A DNA stretch of 64,000 nt from Paroedura picta (taxonomy: Eukaryota > Chordata > Lepidosauria > Squamata > Gekkonidae): NCBI RefSeq assembly GCF_049243985.1, contig NC_135371.1, positions 4,613,501 to 4,677,500 on the forward strand, read 5' to 3'. Position 1 is the stretch's first letter. Each line of letters begins with the position of its first letter. Of this stretch, positions 40,959 through 54,039 are shown one piece after another. Made by a program: the position numbers and the translations under genes. The notes beneath the pieces are model-generated. The model was not told the origin of the DNA. It made no database searches and saw only the letters and a list, made by a program, of their open reading frames with translations.

Positions 40959-41280
40959 GCAGAATGTGGAATGGGTTTCAAAAGTAAAAGAGTTTCTCTA
41001 GGAAGTCAGACTTTAATAAACATCTAAGAATCCACATAGGAATTAAGTATGGAATGTGGAAAGAGAAATGCTTCAACAGCAACGAATCTCTTCGTGTCAA
41101 AGAATGAATACTGGGAAGGGAGTATTTAAGTAGCCGTTCCAACTTAGGCTATTCTCAGAAAGCAAACCCAGCTGGACGACTAAAACTGCTAAGTTTGAGA
41201 ACCATACAAATGCTTAAGCATGGGGAAAGCTTCATAGTACCTTGCTTCTTATGTCAGCATCTCAGTATCCATATCAGAGA
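40959..41280 (+). pseudogene. Decayed finger remnants downstream of gene D
   Basis: Past the stop the DNA still resembles finger repeats (GAATGTGGAATGGGTTTCAA, GAATCCACATAGGAA, AATGCTTAAGCATGGGGAAA) in broken frames. AATAAA at 41015-41020 could be a polyadenylation signal. Confidence 0.65.
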
Positions 41281-41619
41281 AGGGTGAGGAAGTCTAGCTT
41301 TCGAAAACTAGGTCTGAAAGAACCTCCTTGCTTTTTCAGTGATGAGAGACCTTTCAAATCTTGTAGCAAGGTTTCTTAGGAATTGTCTCCTCTACCATCA
41401 TGAAAGGGCTCTTTGAGGACCGTATCATGTAGTCACTGCTTGTGGGAGAATCTTTGTGCTCAAATGTTACGTTCAAAACTAAAAAGGAGAAAATATCCTG
41501 ACCCAAACTAAAGTCAAGAACCTAAGAAGCTCAACCAAGGAAATGTACCTACACCTATAAAGGGTTAGACCACAAATTTTAAAAGTATAATAATAAAATA
41601 CCAGTATTTATTAACCGAG

Positions 41620-42110
41620 TTATCTGAGGGACCGCCTATTGCCCTATGCCCCCTGCAGGGCTTTGCGTTCTGCGGGTAGTAACCTGCTGGTGATTTTGGG
41701 CCCCAGGGAAGCTCAGTTGGCTTCGACCAGGTTTGGGGCTTTTTTGGTCCTGGCCCCGACCTGGTGGAATGAGTTGAGGGCCCTGCGGGAGCTTTTGATA
41801 TTCTGCAGGACCTGTAAGATGGAGTCCTTCTGCTGGGTCTATGGTTGAGGCCAGCCCAGGAAGATCTGATAGCCTCCTGGCAGAGAAGAACGAAGATCTT
41901 GAATTGGAAGTCCCCACCAGCCGACCATTGCTGTGGGTGCTGGGTCAGTGCTCAGGGTCCCCCCTGCGACCAGATGTTAGCTAGCACCATGGGATTTGAA
42001 TTGTCACTGCCAAAGGGGTTTTATAAATGGGTGTTGTAATGGGACAATAAGTTCAAAACCCAAGGCTTTTTGCATAAAATAAAATCAATAAAATAAAATC
42101 ATACTGATGC
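41620..42110 (+). mobile_element. L2-type LINE 3' end
   Basis: GAGGGACCGCCTATTGCCC, CGACCTGGTGGAATGAGTTG and AAATAAAATCAATAAAATAA at the end. Confidence 0.65.
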
Positions 42111-42679
42111 CTCTACTAACTAAATGCATTTCTGCATTGCTGTCTTTATCAATCAAATAAAACAAGCGTACATATACAACGAATACAATAAATGCTTTAG
42201 GCAGTTGACTCCTTTACATTAAAAGATACATTCCGAATACTGTGGACCTGTAGTCAATTCTATGGACCAGAAGGCCAGATAAACAATGGGAGACCTCTAA
42301 TATTTCAGGAAGAGGCCCCAGTCAAAGCAAGCTCTTTCAGTGTCCAGTAAGTGTCTTGTAATCATGAGCCAACCATCAAAAAGAAGGTTGGCTCCTGATT
42401 ACAAGACATTTATTAGACTCTGCTGACTCCTTGTTTTGTCTTCAAGCCCATCATGGATCATTTTTCTTTTGGAATGTCGCTCGTGTGCTTTGGACCGAAA
42501 TACTTTCAGATGGTTCAGGCTGGGCTTGTGCCCAAATCACTGTTCATACAGTGTGCCCTTGGCACATTTTTTTGGGTGGCTTGTTCTACAGATAAATATG
42601 GTACCAAATAATATTAGAATGTATAGTGAACTTTTTGAGTAGGGCTAATATATGCATCAAGATGGGGAAAAAACACTAG
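42111..42679. other. No recognised feature
   Basis: Intergenic DNA. A short inverted match (GTCTTGTAATCATGAGCCAACC and its near complement) sits at 42352-42410. Confidence 0.35.
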
Positions 42680-42995
42680 ATGAGCTCCCTGAAGAGATCA
42701 GGGCCCTGTCTGAACTTCCACAATTCCACAGGGCCTGCAAAAGGGAGCTCCTCCACCAGGCATTTGCTTGAGGCCGACTGATTCAAGACATCTACAGGTC
42801 CCCGCACCCCCAGGCTGAGAGGTCATACCTACCTAGGGAATGTCAATTTTATTGTTTGTTGAAATACAGTTCTAGTTTTTACGCTATATCATGATTGGTA
42901 TCCATTAGATGTTCTATGTAAACGTTCAATATTGTTTTACGTAAACTGCCTAGAGCTGTAGGGAAGGGCGGTATAAAAATCTAAATGAATAAGTC
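42680..42995 (+). mobile_element. L2-type LINE 3' end
   Basis: GAAGAGATCAGGGCCCTG, CTCCTCCACCAGGCATTTGC, then GTAAACTGCCTAGAGC and GGGCGGTATAAAAATCTAAA. Confidence 0.7.
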
Positions 42996-43439
42996 TTATG
43001 AACTGGCAAAACAAGATGGCTACAAACACTACAATGGCAACACATATCTGATGCACAACAGACTAACATCAGACTTCAGAAGAAAATGGAATCCTATCTT
43101 AGACTGCATTAACTATACTGATCAGGAAAATGTTATAGAAAGGAATAACTGAGTTTATACAATGTAGTAGTATTAGTCTTTTCTCCTGTATTCAAGAAAG
43201 AGATTTTTTCCCTTTGTTTTGTATTATAGAACAGTAGTTTAATGTTTTTATGGAATAATAGTTCTATAATATGGAGTGTATTACTTTTAAATAAAACTTG
43301 CCTTCTGTGTGTGAGCTTATCTGACATATAAGTCTGTTGAAGGTTGTAGACGGCAGCCGTTTTTCTTCTCTGCTTGCTGGTCTATCCTTGCTTTCCTAGC
43401 TGAAGAGCTCCTGCTGAGCCCATAACCCTGTTGGCAGAG

Positions 43440-43645
43440 TTTCACTATGACCGTTTATGCACTGGCCACTTTACTGCCCCAACTCTCGTGCAGGAACACA
43501 AATAGGGGGCAGATGAGGTGCACTGGGCCAAATGCTCCCCTGTGTGGGTGCAGGAAGAGGTGGGGCCACCTGTCACGACTAAAACTCCAGCCTGCAACCC
43601 AGCATGAAACCTCCAGTGCATAAACGGTCTATGCAGTAAAGCTGA
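43440..43645. repeat. Inverted-repeat element of unknown class
   Basis: TATGACCGTTTATGCACTGG at 43447-43466 and its near reverse complement CCAGTGCATAAACGGTCTAT at 43613 flank about 150 bp. It is probably a MITE, but no target duplication is clear. Confidence 0.45.
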
Positions 43646-44017
43646 GCACAAGCTGCTTAAGAACAAAACAGATTTATAGAACAAAAGAACATACTTTATA
43701 GGAAAGGGAAGAGATTGAAGCCTATCTGTCTATACTAACTAGGAGAGAGGAAGTAACTCTGTTCTCAGAAGAACCAGAAAAGCCTCAATAAACCTATCGA
43801 AGACAAGAAGGGAGGAATTTGAAGTGATAGGTCCTTAACCTTGCTAAGCTAGCTGGCTGTTTCCTTTACTGCCCCTGCAGGATTTTCCAGTTATCTTTCT
43901 GTATTTATGCTGAGTGGATCTTGTATATTCTAACAGTAGAGACTTACAATCTTGACCTGTAAAATCTGCTACCCTCCCCTTTTTAATGTCCAACCTGATG
44001 AAGTGTTCTAAGAAAGC
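43646..44017. other. No recognised feature
   Basis: Intergenic DNA. Confidence 0.3.
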
Positions 44018-44128
44018 CAGCTTGGTGTAGAGCCCAAGGTCACCCAGCTGGTTGCATGTGGGGGAGGAGTGCAGAATCAAACCCAGCTCGCCACATCAGA
44101 AGTCCGCACTCCTAACCACTGCATACCC
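44018..44128 (-). repeat. CORE-type SINE, rearranged fragment
   Basis: A plus-strand head (AAAGCCAGCTTGGTGTAG) is joined to a minus-strand body (AGCCCAAGGTCACCCAGCTG), so the copy has been internally inverted or is a fusion of two. Confidence 0.7.
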
Positions 44129-44529
44129 AAATGGCCTCCCTCAGACCACCCTCCCACAGGAATCTGTTCCTTACCTTGGCAGCCCGGTTGCTTGCTCCAC
44201 TGCAGCATAAGGAGGCGATCCAGGAAGGTTCTCTGCCACCATTTTGCTGCCTGCCAGGGGATAAAAGCTGGGCTACTGACTAAATAAGGAATGAGACCAT
44301 CAGATCCTCCTAGGAAACTGATGAAAAACAAAAAGGGGACAAAAAAATCCAACCTGAGAAAACCAGTCGCGAACCCAAAGGCTGAGCAACAAAATATATT
44401 AAAATTAAAATACAAATACTTATGAAGTTCACATTAAGAAGATTAAAAAGGACATTAAAACGTAACAATCTGAGTCTGTCCAATATTGCACATACAGTCT
44501 CAATGGTTGCACGCCGGATAGCCTTATAC

Positions 44530-44892
44530 CAGTGGTTCTCAACCTGGGGGTCGGTACCCTTTTGGAGGTCGAACGACCCTTTCACAGGGGTCGCTGCAGG
44601 GCAAGCAGCTTGGCTGGGGGGAGGTGTGCCATCCACACAACAACCTTGCGGGGTAGATCGAGATAGAGCCTTTGTCTGTCTGGAGCAGTGGAAAAGAGTG
44701 AGATCAGCATGGTGGGACAGGAGGCAGAACTGGACTGAGAAATCCTGGGGAAAAAAACAATTTATCTTGAACAATGGATCTTCACGCCATTGGTCAGTTT
44801 TGGTTTAATTTCTGTTAAAAATGGTTGGGGGTCACCACAACATGAGGAACTGTATTAAAGGGTCACAGCATTAGGTAGGTTGAGAACCACTG
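44530..44892. mobile_element. SPIN-like hAT element
   Basis: Ends CAGTGGTTCTCAACCTGGGG and, inverted, CAGTGGTTCTCAACCTACC, with GGTCGAACGACCCTTTCACA inside, as in the SPIN family. Flanks CCTTATAC and GCTTATCC match at six of eight bases. 363 bp, non-autonomous. Confidence 0.75.
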
Positions 44893-45965
44893 GCTTATCC
44901 CAAAGGTTTTCCTACCCACAGGGTCATTATACGCACACATATAATGATACAATATTACACGATATTACAGTAAGACTTGGGTTGTTGGTGTAAGAATCAT
45001 AAAATGTGAAGCTTCCCAAAAATAGAGTAATAATTCTAGATGAGGAAATAACAGTACAAAAAAATCAGAATTGTCAAGAACGACCACTCTGTCCAAGGCC
45101 AAGATTCAATCGCATCACTTTCTTTTGGTTTACACGTGAGGAGGCACACTCACAGCAAACGAGGGAGGGGGAGGATCAGGAGGGATGAGGTCATTTTTCT
45201 AGAAGGTGCCGGAAAGGATACATCGTAATTGGTAGGTTATCATTGCCTGGTCTCACTTGGCCAAAAAGTTCTCACTGGGCCCACAAATTAGAACTGGGTT
45301 AAGAAGTGTAACTAGAGAACTGGTTTGGGTTTTGGTGAACGAGAGGCCTACACCTATGGACGGCTTATTCCTGAACAAACCACGTTACTTGAGCTGAAAT
45401 TCCACAACCGGATAACACACTTTAACATGTCAGGGAGTCTGTGTCGCTCACTAATAAATTTATGTCCTAAATAAAATGTGTTTTTTTGTTCCTGCCAGCC
45501 CTGGGAACCCAGCTTGGGACTCCTTTGATCCCCAGTGGATCAAAGGGTGAGGTGCTCAAGACGCGGATGGATCCCCTGGAGTGGAGAAGGTGGGCATTAG
45601 GGGCAGTCACATGGTTCCCTTTCGGCCAATGGTGCCACCTCCTCCCGGAGAGAGGGCTGCTGAGAGATGCTGTGCAGCTTTGGGGGGAAGGGACTGTCCT
45701 ATCGTGTTTTGCAGTCCTTATGAAAAATACAAGTTTATGTTATGTGAGAGATTCAACCCAGTTGAAAAAGAGCCTGGTCTCTTCTGCTTTCGTCCAGTGG
45801 AGGCCCAGTGCTATATTTTTGGGAGTGCTGGCCAAGTGTTTCCCCAGAAAAGTGGAAATTTGAACCTGGTTTTGTGAATCCTAGTCCATACTCCCAGCAC
45901 TCCCTCACAGACAAGGGTCGAAGGTGGAACTCTTCCCCAGCCAGAGTGAACTCAGATAAATCCCA
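44893..45965. other. No recognised gene
   Basis: Intergenic DNA. The 125-codon open frame at 45486-45863 has no domain I recognise and is probably chance. Confidence 0.3.
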
Positions 45966-46498
45966 CCAGAGTGGTGTAGTGGTCAAGAGCAGCAGCTTCT
46001 AAACTGGCAAGCAGTGTTCGATTCCCTGCTCCTCCACATGCAGCCACCTTGGGCTCAACGCAGCCCTGATTCTGTTCTGACTGAGCAGGAATTATCAGGG
46101 CTCTCTCAGCCTCACCTCCCTCCCAGGGTGTCTGTTGTGGGGAGAGGAAAGGGAAGGCGATTGTAAGCCGCTTTGAGCCTCCTTCAGGGAGAGAAAAGCG
46201 GCATATAAGAACCAACTCTTCTTCTTCAGTAATCTCAGGGCTCTCTCAGCCTCACCCACCCCAAAGGGTGTCTGTTGTGAGGAGAGGAAAGGGACGGTGA
46301 CTGCAAGCCGCTTTGAGCCTCCTTCGGGTAGAGAAAAGCGGCATATAAGAACGAACTCTTCAGTAATATCAGGGCTCTCTCAGCCTCACCTCCCTCACAG
46401 GGTGTATATTGTGGGGAGAGGAAGGGAAGGCAATTGTGAGCTATTTGAGATACCTTCAGGCCAAGAAAATGTGGTATAAAATCCAACTCTTCTTCTTA
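45966..46498 (+). repeat. CORE-type SINE with tripled 3' half
   Basis: Head GAGTGGTGTAGTGGTCAAGA. The 3' module (TCAGGGCTCTCTCAGCCTC to CTTCTT) occurs three times in a row, at about 46095, 46230 and 46366, each joined through an AGTAAT(A/C)TCAGGG junction. Confidence 0.85.
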
Positions 46499-46699
46499 TC
46501 AGTCAGATAAATCGCCACAAAAAATGGGGCGTGGGAAGTGTTCTCCCTTCTGATTGTATGCAGAAGTGATGAATCCAGGGCCCTCACTTCCCAAGACCTC
46601 AGCAAGGCTGTTTACGATGGGATGTTTTGGATGTCATCCATTCTCACATGGGAGTCACTGTACACCAGGATAGCTTGACTGTATTTAGATTTTTATACT

Positions 46700-47330
46700 G
46701 TGCTGTCATAAATGGTCATAACACATGCAAACAGTTCCTGTTGTTATTTTTATATTTATTAAAAAAGAGATTACATGATATAGAATATAGAAAAGAAAAA
46801 TAAATTACAAGTTTCATTTACAGAACTATGAATATTAAGCTGATCCCACAAAATTGCCCATATTTTCCCAGAATACCTACTGTTCCCCCCTTCTGAGTTC
46901 ATATTTTCATTGTTGACATATGCCTCACATAAATCAATGATTCCTTTCCATCTGATTTTATCAATCAATGTAGTCTAATACCGAACTCCATTTTATATTA
47001 AAATCTAATCGTGATTTTATTTTTGTCGTATATGAGTTTTGCCCCTTACCGGTATTCCATTGGTTTATGTAACCACTCTGTAAGTTTATTTTTTCCATTT
47101 TGATGCACATAACAACCTGGCAGCTGTTGCCGTATACTTAAAAGGTTCAATCCCTGAGAAAGACTGTTCATGATGGGATGTTTTCGAGGTCATTCACTCA
47201 TACGTACGATCAACACACTATTGCAGATAACACATATAAACAAGCCCTGTTAAACTGGGGCCTAATATTTCACAGCTTCTCTTTAAAACGTATCCTAATA
47301 CGTATGAATTGATGTTGAACTAAAATTCTC
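46700..47330. repeat. 3' flank of the E unit, paralogous to 55400-55940
   Basis: GGGATGTTTTCGAGGTCATTC, ACCACTCTGTAAG and GAATTGATGTTGA recur at 55400-55940. This marks the left end of the duplicated E/G and F units. Confidence 0.7.
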
Positions 47331-47401
47331 CGAATTTCTTCCCCTATGTGGAGTCTTTGACATAATATTTCTGTGGTACTCTAAATGAAGCTGTTTCGTC
47401 A

Positions 47402-47551
<150 letters not shown>

Positions 47552-47554
47552 TTA

Positions 47555-47974
<420 letters not shown>

Positions 47975-48054
47975 TCATCCTCTGCGACACATGCAGATTA
48001 TCCTCTGCGACACATGCCGATTATCAAAAATAAGGAAGATGTAACAGAACATAA

Positions 48055-48240
48055 TTCTAGATTCAAGTGGGCATCCATGTTGGTCTGAAGAACAAATTTT
48101 GAATCCAAGGTCACCTTTAAGCCCAGCCCAAATTTTATGCAAGGTGTGAGCTTTTTGTGTGCATGCACACTTGCTCTGAAAGCTCACACCTCGAATAAAA
48201 CCTGGTTTCCCTTGAAGGTGCCATTGGACTCCGATTCAGA
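48055..48240 (-). repeat. Unclassified dispersed repeat
   Basis: GTGTGCATGCACACTTGCTC and GGTGCCATTGGACTCCGATT. The same element is at 60310-60490 (paralogous position) and 15262-15400. It lies in the intron just 5' of the finger exon in both E and F, so it predates their duplication. Confidence 0.6.
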
Positions 48241-48574
48241 ACATTATTAATTAGTTTTGGCCTCAAAGCATCTAGAGAAGTTGCCTGCTGAATCTCTTTA
48301 CAACTATGTTCTGCACCTTCTTCTGATCAGCCACTCTGTAGCAATATTTTGACGGTATCCTAACTTCTCTTGATGATCATGCAAGGTTTCGTACCGGCAA
48401 AGGAGAACCCAGGAATCATCTAAACATTTACCTGCTGTTCAATGGACGTCAGGATAAAAACAAGACAGTCTCAGAAAACTCAGAACAAGAAAAAAAAAAG
48501 ACCTATCCTTATGGCATTAAACAATAATAAATAATAAAGAATATTTTCAAACAATGTCCTTTCTTGAGTTTACT

Positions 48575-48665
48575 TTTAGAAGAAGAAGAAGAGTTGGTCC
48601 TTATATGCCACTTTTCCCTACCCGAAGGAGGCTCAAAGCGGCTTACAGTCGCCTTCCCATTCCTC
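48575..48665 (-). repeat. CORE-type SINE 3' fragment within split KRAB-B exon
   Basis: GAAGAAGAAGAGTTGGTCCT and CTACCCGAAGGAGGCTCAAA. It is part of the foreign DNA that separates the two pieces of gene E's KRAB-B exon. Confidence 0.8.
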
Positions 48666-49207
48666 TTCCCATTCCCATTCCTTAGTTTATTTCATTCCAA
48701 GGACGTCAGCCAGAACGATTTTCCGGATAAACTCCATTTCCTACTACCTTTTCTTCAGTGGCAAGTCCTAAATTGTAAACAATCACAATTAATAAATCAT
48801 TTTAAGTTTTGTTACAAATAAATAATATTTAATATAATTCATCCATACTTATACCATACCTCTCTTCCAAGGGACGTCTGCAGAGCTCCGGAGAAAGAGG
48901 AACCCTTCTCTGAGCCAGGAGATGAGGCATGGAACTGCAGAGTCCTTCTGGAAACAAAATGAGAGAAGGATAAGAAACTGCCAGGGATTGACCACTGGCC
49001 CTTCCTGCCCAGCTCTGAGGACTACCCTAAAGTCATGGAGAGTTGCGGCATTTCCAAGTCATCTTCTCTGTGATCCTTCTTACTACAGATGCTGAGGATG
49101 TAATTGGGGACTTTCTAAGAGCAAGCCAGGTTCCTCACCCCCAAGCTTGGGCCCCTTCTCATAACCACTGTTTGTTTCTTGCAATCTAGTTTAGTATGGG
49201 ACTCAGA

Positions 49208-49400
49208 GAATCTGATCCTTCTTTGCTCTCCCCCACATGCAGCCAGCTGGGGTGACCTTGGACTCACCACAGCCCTGATAAAGCTGGTCTGACTGGGCAG
49301 AGATACCGGTGCTCTCTCAGCCTCAACCACCCCACAGAGCGTCTGTTGTGGGGGTGGGGGGAGCAAGGGAAGGTGATTATAAGCTGCTTTGAGACTCTGC
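49208..49400 (+). repeat. CORE-type SINE fragment
   Basis: CCCCCACATGCAGCCAGCTG, GGGTGACCTTGGACTC and AGCGTCTGTTGTGGG. Absent from the paralogous place in unit F near 61065. Confidence 0.75.
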
Positions 49401-49632
49401 TCAGCCCCAAAAACTCTCCACTTGTAATATGGGGGCAGTAATGGTAGCCTACTCTGCAGGGTACTTGAAGAACTGCAATATGATCCATGTGAGGGATGAA
49501 CTCTCAAATGTTAATTGGCAGATGCCTTGGATCTTACATGGAAACACAGGACCAGGGCTCCCCTCCACTCTAAGACACTTCAGGAAATGGCTGGCCAGAA
49601 AGGCCAGAGGAGGAAAAGCCTTTTTCTTACTA

Positions 49633-49842
<210 letters not shown>

Positions 49843-50028
49843 TCAGAACACAGTTTCCTTCCTGATGCATCTGGATGGGTGGGCTATGTGTGACCAGGAT
49901 GTCCCACCCACACACAAGGAGGATGTTTCTTGGCAGGGTCACCTCATCAGTGGGGAAGACCAGAGGAGATCACACCAGGGACCCTTTGCAGCCCCCAATA
50001 TCAAGACAGGAGAGGGGTTTCTCTAAAG

Positions 50029-50166
50029 CAGGGGTAGTCAAACTGCGGCCCTCCAGATGTCCATGGACTACAATTCCCACGAGCCCCCTGCCAGCATTCG
50101 CTGGCAGGGGGCTCCTGGGAATTGTAGTCCATGGACATCTGGAGGGCCGCAGTTTGACTATCCCTG
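50029..50166. mobile_element. Palindromic hAT-type MITE, copy 11
   Basis: Perfect 8-bp target duplication CTCTAAAG (50021-50028, 50167-50174). The paralogous site in unit F (about 62654-62661) has a single CTCTAAAG and no element. Confidence 0.95.
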
Positions 50167-50237
50167 CTCTAAAGGCTGTACCTGAGAAGGGACTCCTAAA
50201 ATCATGGGCCCGCCTCCCAGAGGAAACCTTCCCTTAC

Positions 50238-50320
50238 CTGAGCCGGCTGCCCAGATGTTGGCTCCTCTGCAGCATAAGACAGAGGCGATCCAGGCAGGCT
50301 CTCCCCCAGCATTTCACTGC
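50238..50320 (-). CDS. Gene E start exon
   Basis: ATG at 50312, 25 codons, phase 0 donor CAG/GTAAGG. Acceptor TTCCTTGGCAG. Paralogue of 62723-62805. Confidence 0.75.
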
Positions 50321-52000
50321 CTGCCAAGGAAGATAAGGTGGGCCAGTAATTTGCATCTTTCACATATACGGTATTCGCATCGGTTCGTCTCCATCAGTCT
50401 GGGCAGTTCCCCTTCGGAATCGGGTGGGAACGGCACATCTCCAACTCTCCCTCTATACAGAACAGGTTTCTTTCAAGACTGCCTGACTTCGACATAAGAA
50501 CGGAGAGCAAACTGGGGTGTGATCCTGAATGGATCAAAAGGGAGAAGTGCTTGAGAGGCTGAGGGATCCCTCTGGGTGTACAGATGCTCTGGAAAAAACA
50601 AAGAACTCTGCCCTGAAATGCTGAACTAATTCAGTGGTGTTGGGCGGCCTTCCCCGCCCCCCTCCATCCTGGTATGCTTATGTATCTGTCAGGGTTTCAC
50701 CAGCTCATCTCTGTCCTTTACCTTTACTGTGTTGAAGTTGTGGGAATAATCCTGCAAAGAGTCATGGGTGGGTGAGAGAGTCCAGATTGCTCTTGTCCCC
50801 ATTCCAGTTTCTGCTTTGCCCTCCGCTTCCTCAAGTAGGGGGGTTTCCTAATTTTTTTTAATTGACTGATGAATCTGTCAATCAAGTTTCCTGAATCCCC
50901 AGCTTTTCTGTAAGAAGGAACAGTATGCCTTCGCCCTTCTCTCTCTCCAAGTCAAGGGGCTATAGAATGTCTTTAAAATTAAAAACGGGAAATCCAAGTT
51001 CTTGGGACATTGATCAATCTAACGTTCCCATAATTTAAGGATATTCAAACAGTAGAAGAAAGCAAGAATCCAGGAGCACTTTAAAGACTAACAATATTTG
51101 TTGCAGGGCAGGGGCTTTTGTAAGTCACTGCTCATTTTTCAGAAGCATCTAAAGAACTCAGCAACAACTCACAGAAGCATCTCCCCTGCCATATATTTGG
51201 TTCATTTTAAAGATGCTCCTGGAGTCTTGCTCTTTTCTACTGCTAGTGACAAACTCGCAAATACTGAGAAATTAAAGAAAACAATGCCCCTGCGGGGTAG
51301 GAGAGAAAATGACTGGTGGGGGAACCTTAAAGACATCATGTGGGTGAGAAAATATCCCCACCCCCAATTTTAGCCATCCAAGTTTTCCGGAGCTCTTCCT
51401 GCAGCAAACCAGGTTTGGGGAAGCTCAGAAAGCAAGCCCTCTGCAGCTTACCTTTTGGTTCCCCATTTCCAGTTCACTAAAAGCCTTTCTAGGAATCCAA
51501 AGAGGGGGAGAGATTCCCCTGCCAGGGGTCCCCCCCCCCTCCATTTGCTGCTGGAAGCACAGGACTGGTGGGCAGAGGAAAGGGGGAGATACAGCAGGGC
51601 TCGCAAAAGGGTTTGGCCTCCCTCCCTCTGGGGATGCCTCTTCAAACTTGTGGAGGGGGGTCTCCCATCTCTCACCCTTGGAGTGAGCAGAGGAGGCTCC
51701 TTCAGGGCACAGAGCAGGGGGAGGGGCTACCTTGCCAATCCCTTGGCTGACTGGGTGGTCCAGCACCCTGTGGGATGGAAAGGGGGGAGGACAAGGGTTC
51801 CTGGGCAGTCAGGTGTTCCAGTCATGGGGGGGGGGGGAGGACCCTGATCAGGATTGCATGGGTTACTCCAGCAGTCCAGGAAAGGAGTGGGGAGGGAATC
51901 CTTGCTCTCTATCCCATTTTCTCCTCTCTTCTGTTCTCCCCAAGAACACCTCTCTCCCCACTCATCATCTTCAAGACCCCTCCAGAGCCTGGAGGCTCAC
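50321..52000. other. Intron between the E promoter and E start exon
   Basis: No coding exon. Contains an old dispersed repeat (CAGGAGCACTTTAAAGACTA at about 51071). About 51100-52190 is absent from unit F. Confidence 0.45.
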
Positions 52001-52110
52001 GTGGTCACTGTTTTCTTCCCAAGGGGAAGGGAGGGGAAACGGCACTTCCTGTTTTCTCCCTTCCTTCCCTCCCACCTGCTCACTCTAGGACTTGCACTTC
52101 TGTGGTTGTA
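52001..52110 (-). promoter_or_regulatory. Gene E proximal promoter and untranslated first exon
   Basis: Minus-strand ETS motif ACAGGAAGTGCC at 52042-52053. The first exon would end at 52001 in CAC/GTGAGC. Paralogous to the G promoter at 54040-54160 (CACTTCCTGTTT, CTCTAGGACT, TGTGGTTGT). Confidence 0.65.
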
Positions 52111-52160
52111 TGAAGCCTTGAGAAACCAACCCACACCTCTTTATTTTCCTTGAGAAGGGA

Positions 52161-52180
52161 GTGTGTGTGTGTGTGTGTGT
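52161..52180. repeat. (GT)n microsatellite
   Basis: Ten GT units. Confidence 0.9.
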
Positions 52181-52208
52181 CAGGGGGAGGGGGTGTCACT
52201 GAGACCTA

Positions 52209-52834
<626 letters not shown>

Positions 52835-52859
52835 CTTTTGGGGAGACACTGCATGCCTG

Positions 52860-53110
52860 TGTGCAGCCTCATCCTGTGTTCTCCTTCGTCGCACCTCACG
52901 GCGTCGCTGGTTTTCGGCCTCGACCTGCTCCGGGGTGCGGGCGGCACGGCGTGCCCTGTCATAGGCTGCCTTGCGGCGTTTCGCCTCCGCAATCTCTTTC
53001 GCAGTCCATCGTCGTTTTGGTCGGGCCATGTCAACATGAGGTGCGCGGCCAGTTTGTCCGTGCCATGGAGCAATCGCGTTAGCCAATCCTGCCAATGACA
53101 GAAGTGGAAG
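52860..53110 (-). mobile_element. Transposon-like basic reading frame next to G
   Basis: From ATG 53029 the minus strand encodes MARPKRRWTAKEIAEAKRRK and then RARRAARTPEQVEAENQRRR, a very basic, probably helical stretch. A second, damaged copy with the same flank (ATGACAGAAGTGGAAGC) is at 54300-54520, so it is a dispersed element. The R-R-A-A-R-T-P-E-Q style recalls N-terminal tracts of some Helitron proteins, but this is only a resemblance. Confidence 0.5.
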
Positions 53111-53289
53111 CATATATAGTGGATGTGCTGGACAGCCAGGGAAAGCTGAAGGGAGGGGGGGGGGGAGGCACAGGCAAACAGACCAAACCGCACCTGGTCC
53201 CGGGAGCCCCCTGGTGTAGGTGGGCTTGCGCCGAGCAAAGGCAAGCAGGAGAAGGGGCGAAGGGGCAGGGGGATTAGAAACCACCACAA

Positions 53290-53565
53290 GAACCAGCTTG
53301 GTGTAGTGGTTAGGAGTGCGGACTTCTAATCTGGCGAGCTGGGTTTGATTCGGCACTCCCCCACATGCAGCCAGCTGGGTGACCTTGGGCTCGCCACGGC
53401 ACTGATAAAGCTGTTCTGACCAAGCAGTGATATCAGGGCTCTCTCAGCCTCACCCACCCCACAGGGTGTCTGTTGTGGGGAGAGGAAAGGGAAGGCAAAT
53501 GTAAGCCGCACTGAGACTCTTTCAGGGAGAGCAATCGGCACATAAGAACCAACTCTTCTTCTTCT
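53290..53565 (+). repeat. CORE-type SINE, full length
   Basis: CCAGCTTGGTGTAGTGGTTA, GGGTTTGATTCGGC, GGGTGACCTTGGGCTCG and AACCAACTCTTCTTCTTCT. Confidence 0.9.
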
Positions 53566-53635
53566 GCTTAGCCACTCCACCAAGCTGACTATTCCACCAT
53601 CCCCTAATATAAGGGTATCCACATACTTACAGCAG

Positions 53636-54039
53636 AAGAGAGCAAGAGGCCAGGAGCCCCTTCAAGGTTATTTTGGCAGGCGACGAGCTTCCATCGCAGC
53701 TGCTCTCTCCTTCAGAGTCAGGAGAGCTCCCGCCCTGCCCCAAAGCCTGCCGGATCAAGGGGGAGGGGGGGAGCCGGAGAAGCCCCGGCGAGGCAGGCAA
53801 GAAAGCAGCAATAGCCCCTCTGCCCAGATCAGGGGCCCTGACTGGAAATGCCCCCTGCAGCTCCCCGCTTCCTCCCCAGTTCCCAAGATCCCCTTCCAAG
53901 TCCCCCCCATTGGGTGCGGGGGGCATTCAGGACTGGGGGGGACGGAGGACCGGGGGGGGGGGCTCCAGCTGAGGCCAGGCCCGAGGAGACCCCGACTCTC
54001 CGCCCCGCTCTCCCCCTGCCGCCTGGAGGCTCAGGGCAC
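53636..54039. other. CpG-rich flank of the G promoter
   Basis: GC-rich DNA downstream of the G transcription start (minus strand). No coding exon recognised. Confidence 0.4.

Noticed and set aside
45486-45863. 125-codon open frame
   Set aside because: No splice context, domain or paralogue in the window; probably chance.
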